A stretch of DNA of 51,418 nucleotides from the NCBI RefSeq assembly GCF_027853915.1, contig NZ_JAQGLA010000049.1, forward strand, positions 1 to 51,418. The letters run 5' to 3'. Within the stretch, counting starts at the first letter, position 1. Each line of letters starts with the position of its first letter. This document shows, piece after piece, positions 8,303 through 16,534 of the stretch. Under the pieces are notes generated by a model. The model saw only the letters and a program-made list of their open reading frames with translations. It was not told where the DNA came from and did no database searches. The DNA is from Saccharopolyspora oryzae. GTDB taxonomy: Bacteria; Actinomycetota; Actinomycetes; Mycobacteriales; Pseudonocardiaceae. Made by a program: the position numbers and the translations under genes.

Positions 8303-9118
8303 TCAGGCGATGGGCGTCTGGATCTCGGTCACCATCCCGGCCGGATCCTCCGGGCAGGCCAGGGTGACCTCGCGCTCCGCACCGCCCGGCTGGTGCCCGG
8401 CGGCCTCCATCCACTGCGCCAACGCCTGGTAGGTGGGCAGGCAGTCGTCCATCGAACCGCGGTGCACGATCGTCGCCGCCCGCTCCACCGCGGGCAGGTC
8501 CACCACGTCGAACTCGAACGCCGGATCCGGCTCGGCGTTGACCGGCATCCCGGCGTGCACGACCACGGTGTCGGCGTCCTCGCCGTCCGTGTAGTAGCCG
8601 GTCGCCGGGCCGACCGGCGTCACCCCGGCGCGCTCCAGACCTGCGCACAGCTCGTCGTAGAGCCCCTGGATGACCGGGCCGATCGACTGCGGATCCATGT
8701 TCCGCGCGGTGCCGGACAGCTCGGCGAGCCGCACCGCGGGCAGGGACTTGATGATCACGTCTTCGGTGGGCATGGTTCCCTCTGCTTCGATGATCTGGAG
8801 CCGCGCCCGAACACGGGTCAACCGGGCGGTGTCCGCCTCGATCTGGTTCTGCAGTTCGGCCTGCCGCAGCGCGAGCATGCCGCGCAGCTGCTCGGCGCTG
8901 AACTCCTCGTCGAGGATCTGCTGCACCTGCTGCAGGGTGAACCCGAGCTCCTTCAACGCGACGAGCCGGTTGAGCCGGGCGAGCTGCGCCGCGTGGTAGG
9001 CCCGGTGGCCGGTCGACCGGTTGACGTGCGCGGGCTGCAGCAGCCCGATGGCGTCGTAGTGCCGCAACATCCGGACCGACACCCGCCCGTGCCTGGCGAA
9101 ATCTCCAATGCTGAACAT
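8303..9118 (-). CDS. MerR-family regulator with GyrI-like effector domain
   Basis: This 271-residue regulator has an N-terminal MerR winged helix (MFSIGDFARHGRVSVRMLRHYDAIGLLQP), the linking dimerisation coiled coil (about residues 75-110) and a C-terminal GyrI-like ligand-binding domain (from about residue 118: IKSLPAVRLAELSG ...). This is the BmrR/BltR layout, which senses lipophilic cations or drugs. A promoter with a 19-bp spacer holding a perfect 9-1-9 palindrome lies directly upstream (9128-9158), so autoregulation is likely. No adjacent efflux gene is visible; the target may be elsewhere or only itself. Confidence 0.85.
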   Translation of the reverse strand: MFSIGDFARHGRVSVRMLRHYDAIGLLQPAHVNRSTGHRAYHAAQLARLNRLVALKELGFTLQQVQQILDEEFSAEQLRGMLALRQAELQNQIEADTARLTRVRARLQIIEAEGTMPTEDVIIKSLPAVRLAELSGTARNMDPQSIGPVIQGLYDELCAGLERAGVTPVGPATGYYTDGEDADTVVVHAGMPVNAEPDPAFEFDVVDLPAVERAATIVHRGSMDDCLPTYQALAQWMEAAGHQPGGAEREVTLACPEDPAGMVTEIQTPIA

Positions 9119-9127
9119 GACATCCCC

Positions 9128-9158
9128 GGTCTACGACCTGACACGGTGTCAGGTGCAA
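9128..9158 (-). promoter_or_regulatory. MerR-type promoter with overlong spacer and palindromic operator
   Basis: On the minus strand TTGCAC (-35, 9158-9153) and TAGACC (-10, 9133-9128) are separated by 19 bp instead of 17. Inside lies acctgacacggtgtcaggt (9136-9154), a perfect 9-1-9 inverted repeat. Spacers of 19-20 bp around a dyad are the hallmark of MerR-activated promoters. The -10 is 9 nt from the ATG of the MerR gene. Confidence 0.7.
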
Positions 9159-9236
9159 GCACCTGCTCGTAGGCGGCGAGGCTGTGTCGAACAGTGCCCA
9201 GGACCGATCCGCACATCGCTTGGTCGGGTGACGTGA

Positions 9237-9286
9237 TCCGCAATTTCCATTGAAATCGAACGTCCGATTTCAATGGAAATTGCGGA
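9237..9286 (-). terminator. Long perfect hairpin behind the coiled-coil gene
   Basis: Arms of 22 bp (ending ...GAAATCG and CGATTTC...) enclose the 6-nt loop aacgtc at 9259-9264. It starts 10 nt after the stop at 9296 of the minus-strand coiled-coil gene. There is no U-tract, as is common for actinobacterial terminators. Confidence 0.75.
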
Positions 9287-9295
9287 CCGGACGGG

Positions 9296-11158
9296 TCAGC
9301 GGCGCTGCTGGCTCGTGGTCTGCGAGCGCTGGCCGTTCTTCTCCGGCACCGGCAGCTGGATCCGGCGGGTCGGCTCGTCGTGCGAACCGTGCTGGGCCTT
9401 GGCGGTCTGGCTGTTCTGGCTCTGACCGGTCTGGCTGTTCTGGTTCTGGCCGCCGGACTGGTTGGCCTGGCCGGACTGGCCGCCGCGGGCCACGTCGCGG
9501 TGGATCTGCTCCGTCGGGCCGTCGTCGACGGCTCCGCCGCCGCCCGACGGCATGTCGCCCTTCGGCTGCGCCAGCTTCGCAGGCTTCGCCTCGGTCGGCT
9601 GCTCCGCCTTCGCCTCCGGCTTCGGCTTCGCTGCCGCGGCCTGCGCCTGCTTCGCGGGCTCGGCCGGCTTGGTTCCGTCGGCTTGCGGCGACTTCGTCGC
9701 CTCGGCCTTCTCGGTGTCCTTCGCCGGCTTCGCCGCTTCGGCCTTCGGCGTGACGCGGCTGTCCTGGGCGAGGGCTTCTTCGGCGTCCTTGCGGGCTTGT
9801 TCGCGGGCTTCGGCCGCGGCCACGCGGAGCTTGTCCTCTTCGGCGTCTTCCTGGTCGAGGCGTTCGAGGAGGGGCGTGGTCTGGCCGAGCATTTCGGCGA
9901 CGTCGCGGAGCTTGCTGGCGACCGCTTCGCGGAGCTGGGTCAGCGAGTGGACGTGCTCGTCGGCCTTGGCGAGGCGGCGCTGGACCTCTTCGGTGGTCGA
10001 GCTGAGGCGGATGCGGGCGTCTTCGCGGGCCGTGGTGACCAGGCGCTTGCTCTCGCGGGTGGCCTCGTCGATGAGTCGGGTGGCCTCTTCGGTGCACTCG
10101 CGGACCATGCGCTCGGACTTCGCGGTCGCTTCGGTGACGAGCCGCTCGGCTTCCTGCTTGGACTCCCGCAGTCGCTTCTCCGCGGCTTCCTTGCTCTCGC
10201 GCTCGCGCTTGTTGGCCGCTTCGGTGGACTCGCGTTCGAGCTTGTTGGCGGCTTCGGTGGACTCGCGCTTCAGCTTCTCGGCGGCCGCCGTGCTCTCGCG
10301 CTTCAGCTTCTCCGCCGCTTCGACGGATTCGCGCTCGCGCTTGTTCGCGGCTTCGGTGGACTCGCGGGTGAGCTTCTCGGCCTTGGCCGTCGCGTCGCTG
10401 ACCAGGCGGTTGGCCTGGTCGGTGGCTTCGCGGACCCGGCGGTGGGCCTCGTTGGTGCCTTCGCGCAGGCGGCGGTTGGCCTCGTCGGTGGCTTCCCGGA
10501 CGCGGCGCTCGGCTTCGGACTTGCTGTTGGCCTCCTGCTCGGCCAGGGTGCGCATCGATTCGCTGCGGCGCGCGGCCATCGCGATCTCGAAGTCCTCTTC
10601 GACCTGCGTGCGGCGGGCCTCGGACTCCTTGTCGGCGCGCTTGCGGTTCTCCTCGGCTTCCCGGGTGATCCGCTCCGCTTCGGCCTTGGCGCGGTCCATC
10701 AGCGTGCGGTGCTCGGTCTCCATCTCGGAGCGCCGGCTGTCCACTTCGGAGATCAACCGCTCGTAGCGGGTGCGCAGGTTGTTGGCCTCGGCTTCGGAGC
10801 GCGCGCGGATCTGGGCCGCGTCGTTCTCGGCGCGGCCGCGGATCTCGTTGGCCTCGTCCTGGGCCAGCCGCAGCATCCGCTGCAGGCGCTCGCTGAGGCC
10901 TTCCAGGGTCGTCGGCGGCTTGGCCAGCCGGTCCACCTGGCCGCGCAGGTTCTCGATCTCGGAGCGGGCCGACTCCAGCTGCTTGGACAGGTCGTTGGCC
11001 TGGGAGACGGCGGCGTCGCGATCCGCGCTCAGGATGCGGATGTCGGCGTCGAGGCGCTCCAGGTGCTCATCGACCTGGGCGCGGTCGTAGCCGTTCTTTC
11101 GAACGAGGTCGAAACCCGATCCAAGGGGTAGCAAGTCGCGGTCGTCGGCAAGGCCCAT
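9296..11158 (-). CDS. Scy/FilP/DivIVA-like hendecad coiled-coil cytoskeletal protein
   Basis: This protein has 620 residues. The N-terminus has a short DivIVA-like segment (GFDLVRKNGYDRAQVDEHLERLDADI). A long coiled coil follows, then a low-complexity Ala/Pro/Lys and Gln/Asn/Ser-rich tail. Residues about 220-395 form 16 consecutive 11-residue repeats of the pattern RE-[ST]-T-x-x-A-x-K/R-x-x (for example RESTEAANKRE, RESVEAAEKLK). Hendecads of this kind characterise the Streptomyces polar-growth proteins Scy and FilP, so a polar or hyphal-tip scaffold role is likely. ATG 11158 was preferred to the TTG at 11167, although AGG lies close to the latter. A strong hairpin terminates the gene. Confidence 0.8.
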   Translation of the reverse strand: MGLADDRDLLPLGSGFDLVRKNGYDRAQVDEHLERLDADIRILSADRDAAVSQANDLSKQLESARSEIENLRGQVDRLAKPPTTLEGLSERLQRMLRLAQDEANEIRGRAENDAAQIRARSEAEANNLRTRYERLISEVDSRRSEMETEHRTLMDRAKAEAERITREAEENRKRADKESEARRTQVEEDFEIAMAARRSESMRTLAEQEANSKSEAERRVREATDEANRRLREGTNEAHRRVREATDQANRLVSDATAKAEKLTRESTEAANKRERESVEAAEKLKRESTAAAEKLKRESTEAANKLERESTEAANKRERESKEAAEKRLRESKQEAERLVTEATAKSERMVRECTEEATRLIDEATRESKRLVTTAREDARIRLSSTTEEVQRRLAKADEHVHSLTQLREAVASKLRDVAEMLGQTTPLLERLDQEDAEEDKLRVAAAEAREQARKDAEEALAQDSRVTPKAEAAKPAKDTEKAEATKSPQADGTKPAEPAKQAQAAAAKPKPEAKAEQPTEAKPAKLAQPKGDMPSGGGGAVDDGPTEQIHRDVARGGQSGQANQSGGQNQNSQTGQSQNSQTAKAQHGSHDEPTRRIQLPVPEKNGQRSQTTSQQRR

Positions 11159-11346
11159 GGGGACCAAGTTACCTGGAAGGCAGCGTTGTTGTGGGAGGTG
11201 TGGCGCGGATCGGCCGGATTTTCCGAGCCGATCGGATCACTCCTGCGCCCGGCGCGTTGCGCAACCCCCAACCCCCGCAACCGAAACCGGCGAACGCCGA
11301 TCCGGGCAGTGACGAACCGGACAAACCGAGAACCGGTGGAAGACTC

Positions 11347-11375
11347 TTGACCGGCTGGCCAACCAAGCGTGCAAT
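11347..11375 (+). promoter_or_regulatory. Predicted promoter for the SPW-repeat gene
   Basis: TTGACC (11347-11352), a 17-bp spacer and TGCAAT (11370-11375) form a near-consensus housekeeping promoter about 50 nt before the SPW gene. This is a prediction from sequence only. Confidence 0.5.
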
Positions 11376-11423
11376 GGAGTTGTTCGTCGGAGTTCTCAGC
11401 GGAGTTCTGCGGAGGTGATCGAC

Positions 11424-11801
11424 GTGGCCGAGAGCGGTTCGACTGCGAAGCCCTGGGTTCGTTGGCAGGACTGGGTCGGGGTGGTCCTCGGCGCCTACCT
11501 GATCATCGGGACCCTCTGGACGCCGACCAGCGGGTCGGCGCTGTCCGCGATGATCGTGCTGGGTGCGCTGCTGGTGATCGCCAGCGTGTGGTCGCTGGCC
11601 ATGCCAGGGTCGATGACCAGCGAGTACTCCCACATGCTGATCGGGGTGCTGCTGTTCATCTCGCCGTGGGTCCTCGGGTACACCGCGCACATGGGTGCCT
11701 CGTGGACTTCGTGGATCGTCGGTGTGCTGGCGGTGATCGCCGGGGCGGCCGCGCTGCCGGAGGCCAACGCCGCGCACCGCGGAATCGCCGGTCAGCACTG
11801 A
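11424..11801 (+). CDS. SPW-repeat membrane protein
   Basis: This 125-residue integral membrane protein has four hydrophobic segments in two similar halves (WQDWVGVVLGAYLIIGTLWTP and MLIGVLLFISPWVLGYTAHMGASW). The ISPWVLGY motif is the SPW repeat, a family common in actinobacteria and without a defined function. The GTG at 11424 is set by GGAGGTGATC at 11411-11420, a ten-base match to the 16S rRNA 3' end with good spacing; the GTG at 11415 lies inside that site. Translation should therefore be very efficient. Confidence 0.8.
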   Translation: MAESGSTAKPWVRWQDWVGVVLGAYLIIGTLWTPTSGSALSAMIVLGALLVIASVWSLAMPGSMTSEYSHMLIGVLLFISPWVLGYTAHMGASWTSWIVGVLAVIAGAAALPEANAAHRGIAGQH

Positions 11802-11916
11802 CGGCGCTCTGGCCGCGCGCGGCGCGGCCACTCACGGGTACGGCGTGCGCGCGGCCTGGCGGTAACGTCCGGGCCGCGCGCTTTCTCCGGTGCGCAGGCG
11901 GCGGGAGGTCGGGTTC

Positions 11917-12579
11917 ATGGCGCAAGCACCGGGCGGTCGCCCCTCCGGGGCCCCTTCGGACTCCGGTCGATCGGGAGAGGGCGGTCGACCGGGAGAGGGC
12001 GGTTCATCCGCGCGGGAGCGGATCCTCGAGGCGGCCGGTGAGCTGTTCGCCGAGCACGGCTTCGAGGCCACGCCGACCTCGCGGATCGCCGAGCGCGCCG
12101 AGGTGCCCAAGGGCCTCATCCACTACTACTTCCGCCGCAAGCAGGACCTGCTGACCGCGCTGGTCGACCAGCTGCCCGACGATCCGGTGGTCTCGGACCG
12201 GGTCGCGGTGCGCGGTGACGTCGCGGGCAGCCTGCGGCGGCTGGTGCGCGAGCTGGACGCCCGGTTGGAGGCGTCGCCGCTGCTCAGCCACCTGCTGTGG
12301 CGGGAGGCGGACACCCACGCCGCGGTCCGGGAGGCGTTGCAGCAGCGGTTCCGGCACGTCGTGGAGCAGATCCGCGGGGTGATCGAGCTGGCGCTGCCGC
12401 CGGGGCCGGCGAGCTGCGACGTCGACACCGCCGCGCTGCTGCTGGCGCGGGTGGTCAACCACCGGCACTCGGTGGCCCGGCACGGTGCGCGCGACGACGA
12501 GCTGGACCGCGAGATCGGTTTCATCGCGAAGGCCCTCGAGCTCGGCGTCGGCAAGCCCCGCAAGGTCAAGCCCGCCTGA
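11917..12579 (+). CDS. TetR/AcrR-family transcriptional regulator
   Basis: This 220-residue regulator has a low-complexity Gly/Ser/Pro N-terminal tail (first about 30 residues) and then a TetR helix-turn-helix (RERILEAAGELFAEHGFEATPTSRIAERAEVPKGLIHYYFRRKQDLL). The rest is an all-helical ligand and dimer domain. GGGAGGT at 11903-11909 selects the ATG at 11917. The extended N-terminal tail is unusual for the family. The nearest downstream gene is the penicillin-acylase-type enzyme 135 nt away; whether it is the target is not shown. Confidence 0.85.
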   Translation: MAQAPGGRPSGAPSDSGRSGEGGRPGEGGSSARERILEAAGELFAEHGFEATPTSRIAERAEVPKGLIHYYFRRKQDLLTALVDQLPDDPVVSDRVAVRGDVAGSLRRLVRELDARLEASPLLSHLLWREADTHAAVREALQQRFRHVVEQIRGVIELALPPGPASCDVDTAALLLARVVNHRHSVARHGARDDELDREIGFIAKALELGVGKPRKVKPA

Positions 12580-12714
12580 ATCGGTGCGGGGTCCAGTCCG
12601 CGGGAACTCCGCCCGAATCGTCCTGAGTCACACACATCTGAAAGCTCTTCGGTCTTGTGAAAAGCGATTGCTCGCACAAGGATCTCCGGCAGCGGTTCGG
12701 CACGGGAGGTCGTG

Positions 12715-15099
12715 GTGGGCAATGGTCGGTTGCGGTTCTCCCGAAGACAAGGGCTGGTGGCCGCGGGGGTCGGGATCGCGGGGGTCGGTGTGATGGCGGG
12801 TGCCACGGCGGATGCGGCGCAGAACCACGAGGAATACCCGGTGCGGGGGCTGCGGGCCCCGGTGGAGGTGATCGAGGACCGCTACGGCGTCCCGCACATC
12901 TACGCCCGAAACGAGGACGACCTGTTCTTCGCGCAGGGCTTCAACGCCGCCCGCGAGCGGCTGTTCCAGATCGACCTGTGGCGGCGGCGCGGACTCGGCA
13001 GGCTCGCCGAAGTGCTCGGCCCCACCTACGTGAAGCAGGACCGCGCGACCCGGCTGTTCCTGTACCGGGGCGACATGGACGCGGAGTGGGCGCGCTACTC
13101 GCCCGACGCGCAGCACATCGCGACCCGGTTCACCGACGGGATCAACGCCTACCTCGACTGGCTCGACGCCAATCCCGAGCACCTGCCGCCCGAGTTCGAC
13201 AAGCTCGGCTACGGCCCGGCGCGCTGGGATCCGGCGGACGTGGTGCGCATCCGCAGCCACGGCCTGACCCGCAACCTGACCAGCGAGGTCGAGCGCGCCA
13301 GGGTCGCTTGCGCCGCCGGGCTGGACGCCGACGAGATCAGGCAGGGCCTGCAACCGGACCACCGGGTGGAGGTGCCCGACGGCTTCGACCCGTGCGCGGT
13401 GCCCGGCGACGTGCTCAAGGTCTTCGACCTGGCCACCCGGGGTGTGGAGTTCTCCGAGGGGTGGGTCCGCAAGTCGGCCCGCGACGCGGCCGCCGAGGGC
13501 AGCAACAACTGGGTGGTCAGCGGTGAGCGCACCGCCACCGGGCGCCCGATCCTGGCCAACGATCCGCACCGCTCCTACTCCGCGCCGTCGCTGCGCTACC
13601 TGGCGCACCTGTCCGCGCCCGGGCTGGACGTGATCGGTGCGGGGGAGCCGGCGCTGCCGGGGATCTCCATCGGGCACAACGGAACCGTCGCCTTCGGCCT
13701 GACGATCTTCCCGGTGGACCAGGAGGACCTGTACGTCTACCAGCTGGATCCGGCCGATCACCGCCGCTACCGGTACCGGGACGGCTGGGAGTCGATGACG
13801 GTGCTCAGCGAGCAGGTCGAGGTGCGCGGCGGTGCGGCGCAGACCGTCGAGCTGGTCTTCACCCGGCACGGCCCGGTGATCCACGTCGACGAGGAGCGCA
13901 ACCTCGCCTACGCGGTGCGCACCGCGTGGCTCTCGCCCGGGATGTCGCCGTACTTCGGCAGCATCGCCTACATGCGGGCCCGCAACTTCGACGAGTTCAC
14001 CCGGGCCATGCGCAACTGGGGTGCGCCGACGGAGAACCAGGTCTACGCCGACGTGGACGGCAACATCGGTTGGGTGCCGGGCGGTTTGGCGCCCAAGCGG
14101 GTCGGTTTCGACGGCCTGCTGCCGGTTCCCGGCGACGGCCGCTTCGAGTGGGACGGCTTCTACTCGGGCGACGACCTGCCGCGCCAGCTGAACCCGGCGG
14201 CGGGGTTCATCGCCACCGCCAACCAGTTCAACCTGCCGTCGGAGTACCAGGGGTTGGGGCTCGGCTACGAGTGGACCAACCCGTTCCGGCACCAGCGGAT
14301 CACCGAGGTGCTGTCCCAGCAGCGCAGGCACACCGTCGCCGATTCGCAGGAGCTGCAGAACGACCAGCTGTCCATCCCGGCCCGCCGCCTGCTCGCGCTG
14401 CTGTCCGATGTGGACAGCGGCGAGGCCGACCTGCGCCGGGCGCTGCGGATGCTGCGCCGCTGGGACGCGGTGGAATCGGCGGATTCGGGTGCCGCGGCGT
14501 TGTTCGAGGTGTGGTTGTCCAAGCACCTCGGGCCGGGGTTCGTGGCGGCCGCGGTGCCGAAGGCGGCCAAGATCATCGACGACCCCGACACCCTGGTGCT
14601 GCTCGGCGAGCTGGAGAAACCGGGCCGGTGGTTGCCGAACGCGGCGGCTCGCGACCGCCTGCTGCTGGACACGCTGCGCTCGGCCTACGCGGAGGTGCGC
14701 GAGCTGCTGGGGAGGGCCGACCCGACGTGGGAGTGGGGGAACCTGCAGCAGAGCTACTTCCAGCACCCGGCGTCGGCGGCGTTCTGCGAGGGCGAGCGGT
14801 CCCACTACGACGTCGGCCCGCTGCCGCGGGGCGGCTCCCCGGACACGGTCAACCAGTCGGCCTACCGGTTCAGCGACTTCCGGCAGACCGCGGGCCCGTC
14901 GTTCCGGATGGTCCTGGACGTCGGCGACTGGGACTCGTCGGTGGCGGTGAACACCCCGGGCCAGTCCGGGAACCCGGGCGACCCGCACTACCGCGACCTC
15001 GCCGAAGCGTGGCAGAACGGGGAGTACTTCCCCCTCGCCTACAGCCGCGCCGCGGTGGAACGCATCGCCGAACGCCGGATGCTGCTGCTGCCCGCGTGA
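12715..15099 (+). CDS. Penicillin-acylase-family Ntn hydrolase, Tat-type exported
   Basis: This 794-residue N-terminal-nucleophile amidohydrolase precursor is made as one chain and cut autocatalytically before the nucleophile. The predicted cut is between Gly262 and Ser263 in AEGSNNWVVSG, with the alpha chain before it and the beta chain after. The N-terminus RFSRRQGLVAAGVGIAGVG resembles a twin-arginine signal ending near ADAAQ, so export folded is likely. Downstream NDPHRSYSAPSLRYLAHLSAPG, ISIGHNGTVAFGLT and ENQVYADVDGNIGWVPGG match the family. Substrates include penicillins, N-acyl-homoserine lactones and lipopeptide acyl chains; which applies here is unknown. GGAGGT lies just before; GTG 12712 is the alternative start. 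Confidence 0.85.
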   Translation: MGNGRLRFSRRQGLVAAGVGIAGVGVMAGATADAAQNHEEYPVRGLRAPVEVIEDRYGVPHIYARNEDDLFFAQGFNAARERLFQIDLWRRRGLGRLAEVLGPTYVKQDRATRLFLYRGDMDAEWARYSPDAQHIATRFTDGINAYLDWLDANPEHLPPEFDKLGYGPARWDPADVVRIRSHGLTRNLTSEVERARVACAAGLDADEIRQGLQPDHRVEVPDGFDPCAVPGDVLKVFDLATRGVEFSEGWVRKSARDAAAEGSNNWVVSGERTATGRPILANDPHRSYSAPSLRYLAHLSAPGLDVIGAGEPALPGISIGHNGTVAFGLTIFPVDQEDLYVYQLDPADHRRYRYRDGWESMTVLSEQVEVRGGAAQTVELVFTRHGPVIHVDEERNLAYAVRTAWLSPGMSPYFGSIAYMRARNFDEFTRAMRNWGAPTENQVYADVDGNIGWVPGGLAPKRVGFDGLLPVPGDGRFEWDGFYSGDDLPRQLNPAAGFIATANQFNLPSEYQGLGLGYEWTNPFRHQRITEVLSQQRRHTVADSQELQNDQLSIPARRLLALLSDVDSGEADLRRALRMLRRWDAVESADSGAAALFEVWLSKHLGPGFVAAAVPKAAKIIDDPDTLVLLGELEKPGRWLPNAAARDRLLLDTLRSAYAEVRELLGRADPTWEWGNLQQSYFQHPASAAFCEGERSHYDVGPLPRGGSPDTVNQSAYRFSDFRQTAGPSFRMVLDVGDWDSSVAVNTPGQSGNPGDPHYRDLAEAWQNGEYFPLAYSRAAVERIAERRMLLLPA

Positions 15100-15105
15100 G
15101 CAGGC

Positions 15106-15570
15106 TCAACCCCAGCTGGGCCGGTCAGCGCGCTCCCGGATCGGGACGTTGATGCGGTTGAACAGGTTGAGCGTGCCGATCATCAGCAGGACGGCGGAGA
15201 TCTGCTGCTCGTCGTAGTGCTCGGTCACCTCCGCCCACAGCTCGTCCGGGACCGCCTCGTCGGAGCGGTCGGCGAGCCGCGTGACGGCCTCGGCCAGCTC
15301 CAGCGCGACGCGTTCGGCGTCGGTGAAGAACGGCGCCTCCCGCCACGCGGCCAAGGTGACCAGCCGCTCGTCGGTCTCCCCGGCGTTCCGGGCCTCGCGC
15401 AGGTGGCCGACCAGGCAGGGCGCGCAGCCGTTGAGCTGGCTGACCCGCAGGCCGATCAGCTCCAGCGTCCGCTTCGGCACCCCACCGGAGTTCGTCGCCT
15501 TGAGCAGGTGCTGGATGCCGGTCATCGCATCGGGCAGGATCATCGCGGGGTTCTGCATGCGCGGCTGCAC
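15106..15570 (-). CDS. Carboxymuconolactone decarboxylase / AhpD-like protein
   Basis: This 154-residue helical protein of the AhpD-like superfamily carries the redox motif NGCAPCLVGH (Cys49, Cys52, His56), so a thiol peroxidase or disulfide-reducing role is more likely than true decarboxylation. GGAGG shortly before selects the GTG at 15570 rather than the ATG four codons later. It is divergent from an ECF41-type sigma factor at 15661. This family is one of the three (carboxymuconolactone decarboxylase, oxidoreductase, epimerase) typically linked to and controlled by ECF41 sigma factors. It converges with the acylase gene 6 nt away. Confidence 0.85.
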   Translation of the reverse strand: MQPRMQNPAMILPDAMTGIQHLLKATNSGGVPKRTLELIGLRVSQLNGCAPCLVGHLREARNAGETDERLVTLAAWREAPFFTDAERVALELAEAVTRLADRSDEAVPDELWAEVTEHYDEQQISAVLLMIGTLNLFNRINVPIRERADRPSWG

Positions 15571-15597
15571 GTCGCCTCCAGGGGATTCGGGCGCCGG

Positions 15598-15659
15598 TGT
15601 CACACCGGCCCGGTTCCATCGGTCATGGGGGTGACCCCGGGCGACGGAGGAATGTGACC
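15598..15659. promoter_or_regulatory. Overlapping divergent ECF41-type promoter motifs
   Basis: On the plus strand TGTCACA (15598-15604), 16 nt, then GGTC (15621-15624) leads into the sigma-factor gene. On the minus strand GGTCACA (15659-15653), 16 nt, then GGTC (15636-15633) leads into the AhpD-like gene. The signature I recall for ECF41-dependent promoters is TGTCACA with CGTC in the -10 region. The spacing is identical on both strands. Each -10 has one mismatch, and the minus-strand -35 has one as well. Confidence 0.5.
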
Positions 15660-15660
15660 G

Positions 15661-16530
15661 ATGGACGCGGAAATCCTGGCCGAGCAGTTCGACACCCACC
15701 GGGCGCGGCTGCGGGCCGTGGCCTACCGGATGCTCGGCTCGCTGAGCGAGGCCGACGACGCGGTGCAGGAAGCGTGGCTGCGGCTCAGCAGGTCGGGCGG
15801 TGATGGGATCGACAACCTCGGCGGCTGGTTGACCACGGTCGTCGGCAGGGTGTGCCTGAACATGCTCCGCTCCCGCGCCACCCGCCGCGAGGAGCCGCTG
15901 GACCCCCACCTGCCGGACCCGGTGGTGAGCAGCGTCGACGCCGTCGACCCCGAGCAGGAGGCGCTGCTCGCGGATTCGGTGGGCCTGGCGCTGCTGGTGG
16001 TGCTGGAAACCCTGGCCCCGGCGGAACGGCTCGCGTTCGTGCTGCACGACCTGTTCGCGCTGCCCTTCGACGAGATCGCGCCGATCGTCGGCCGCACCTC
16101 GACCGCGACCCGCCAGCTCGCCAGCCGCGCTCGCCGCCGGGTCCAGGGCGCACCGTCACCCGACCCGGATCTGGGGCGGCAGCGGGAGGTCGTGGACGCC
16201 TTCCTCGCTGCTGCGCGCGGCGGCGACCTGGAGGGGCTGCTCGCGGTCCTCGCCCCGGACGTGGTGGTGCGCAGCGACTTCGGCCCGTTGCGCCCGGGGA
16301 TCGTGCGGCGCGGTCCGGAGGCGGTGGCCCAGGGCGCGACGACCTTCGCCGGCATCGCCGAGGCGGTCGAGCCGGTGCTGGTCAACGGCGCCGCCGGGGC
16401 GGTGGCGATCGTCGGCGGTCAGGTGATCTCGCTCGCGGCGTTCACGGTCGTGGGCGGCAAGGTCGTCGCGCTGGACATCCTCGCCGACCCCGACCGGCTG
16501 AACGGGTTGGACCTGTCCTTCCTCGACTGA
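15661..16530 (+). CDS. ECF41-type RNA polymerase sigma factor (SigJ-like)
   Basis: This 289-residue sigma factor has sigma-2 (YRMLGSLSEADDAVQEAWLRL ... NLGGWLTTVVGRVCLNMLRSR), sigma-4 (LAPAERLAFVLHDLFALPFDEIAPIVGRTSTATRQLASRARRRV) and a SnoaL-like C-terminal domain from about residue 180. The fused extension, in place of a separate anti-sigma factor, defines ECF41. DPDRLNGL near the end matches the conserved NPDKL motif, and LPDP between the sigma domains matches WLPEP. GGAGG at 15646 serves the ATG at 15661. Its likely target is the divergent AhpD-like gene, and probably itself. Confidence 0.85.
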   Translation: MDAEILAEQFDTHRARLRAVAYRMLGSLSEADDAVQEAWLRLSRSGGDGIDNLGGWLTTVVGRVCLNMLRSRATRREEPLDPHLPDPVVSSVDAVDPEQEALLADSVGLALLVVLETLAPAERLAFVLHDLFALPFDEIAPIVGRTSTATRQLASRARRRVQGAPSPDPDLGRQREVVDAFLAAARGGDLEGLLAVLAPDVVVRSDFGPLRPGIVRRGPEAVAQGATTFAGIAEAVEPVLVNGAAGAVAIVGGQVISLAAFTVVGGKVVALDILADPDRLNGLDLSFLD

Positions 16531-16534
16531 GTCC

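Noticed and set aside
10170..10380. Regular 33-bp periodicity in DNA resembling a tandem or CRISPR-like array.
   Set aside because: It encodes the 11-residue hendecad repeats of the coiled-coil protein, and the units diverge at third positions. There are no spacers.
9380..11131. A 583-codon Leu/Gly-rich frame antisense to the coiled-coil gene.
   Set aside because: It is a shadow produced by the Glu/Ala/Lys-rich repeats read on the other strand, and it has no start context.
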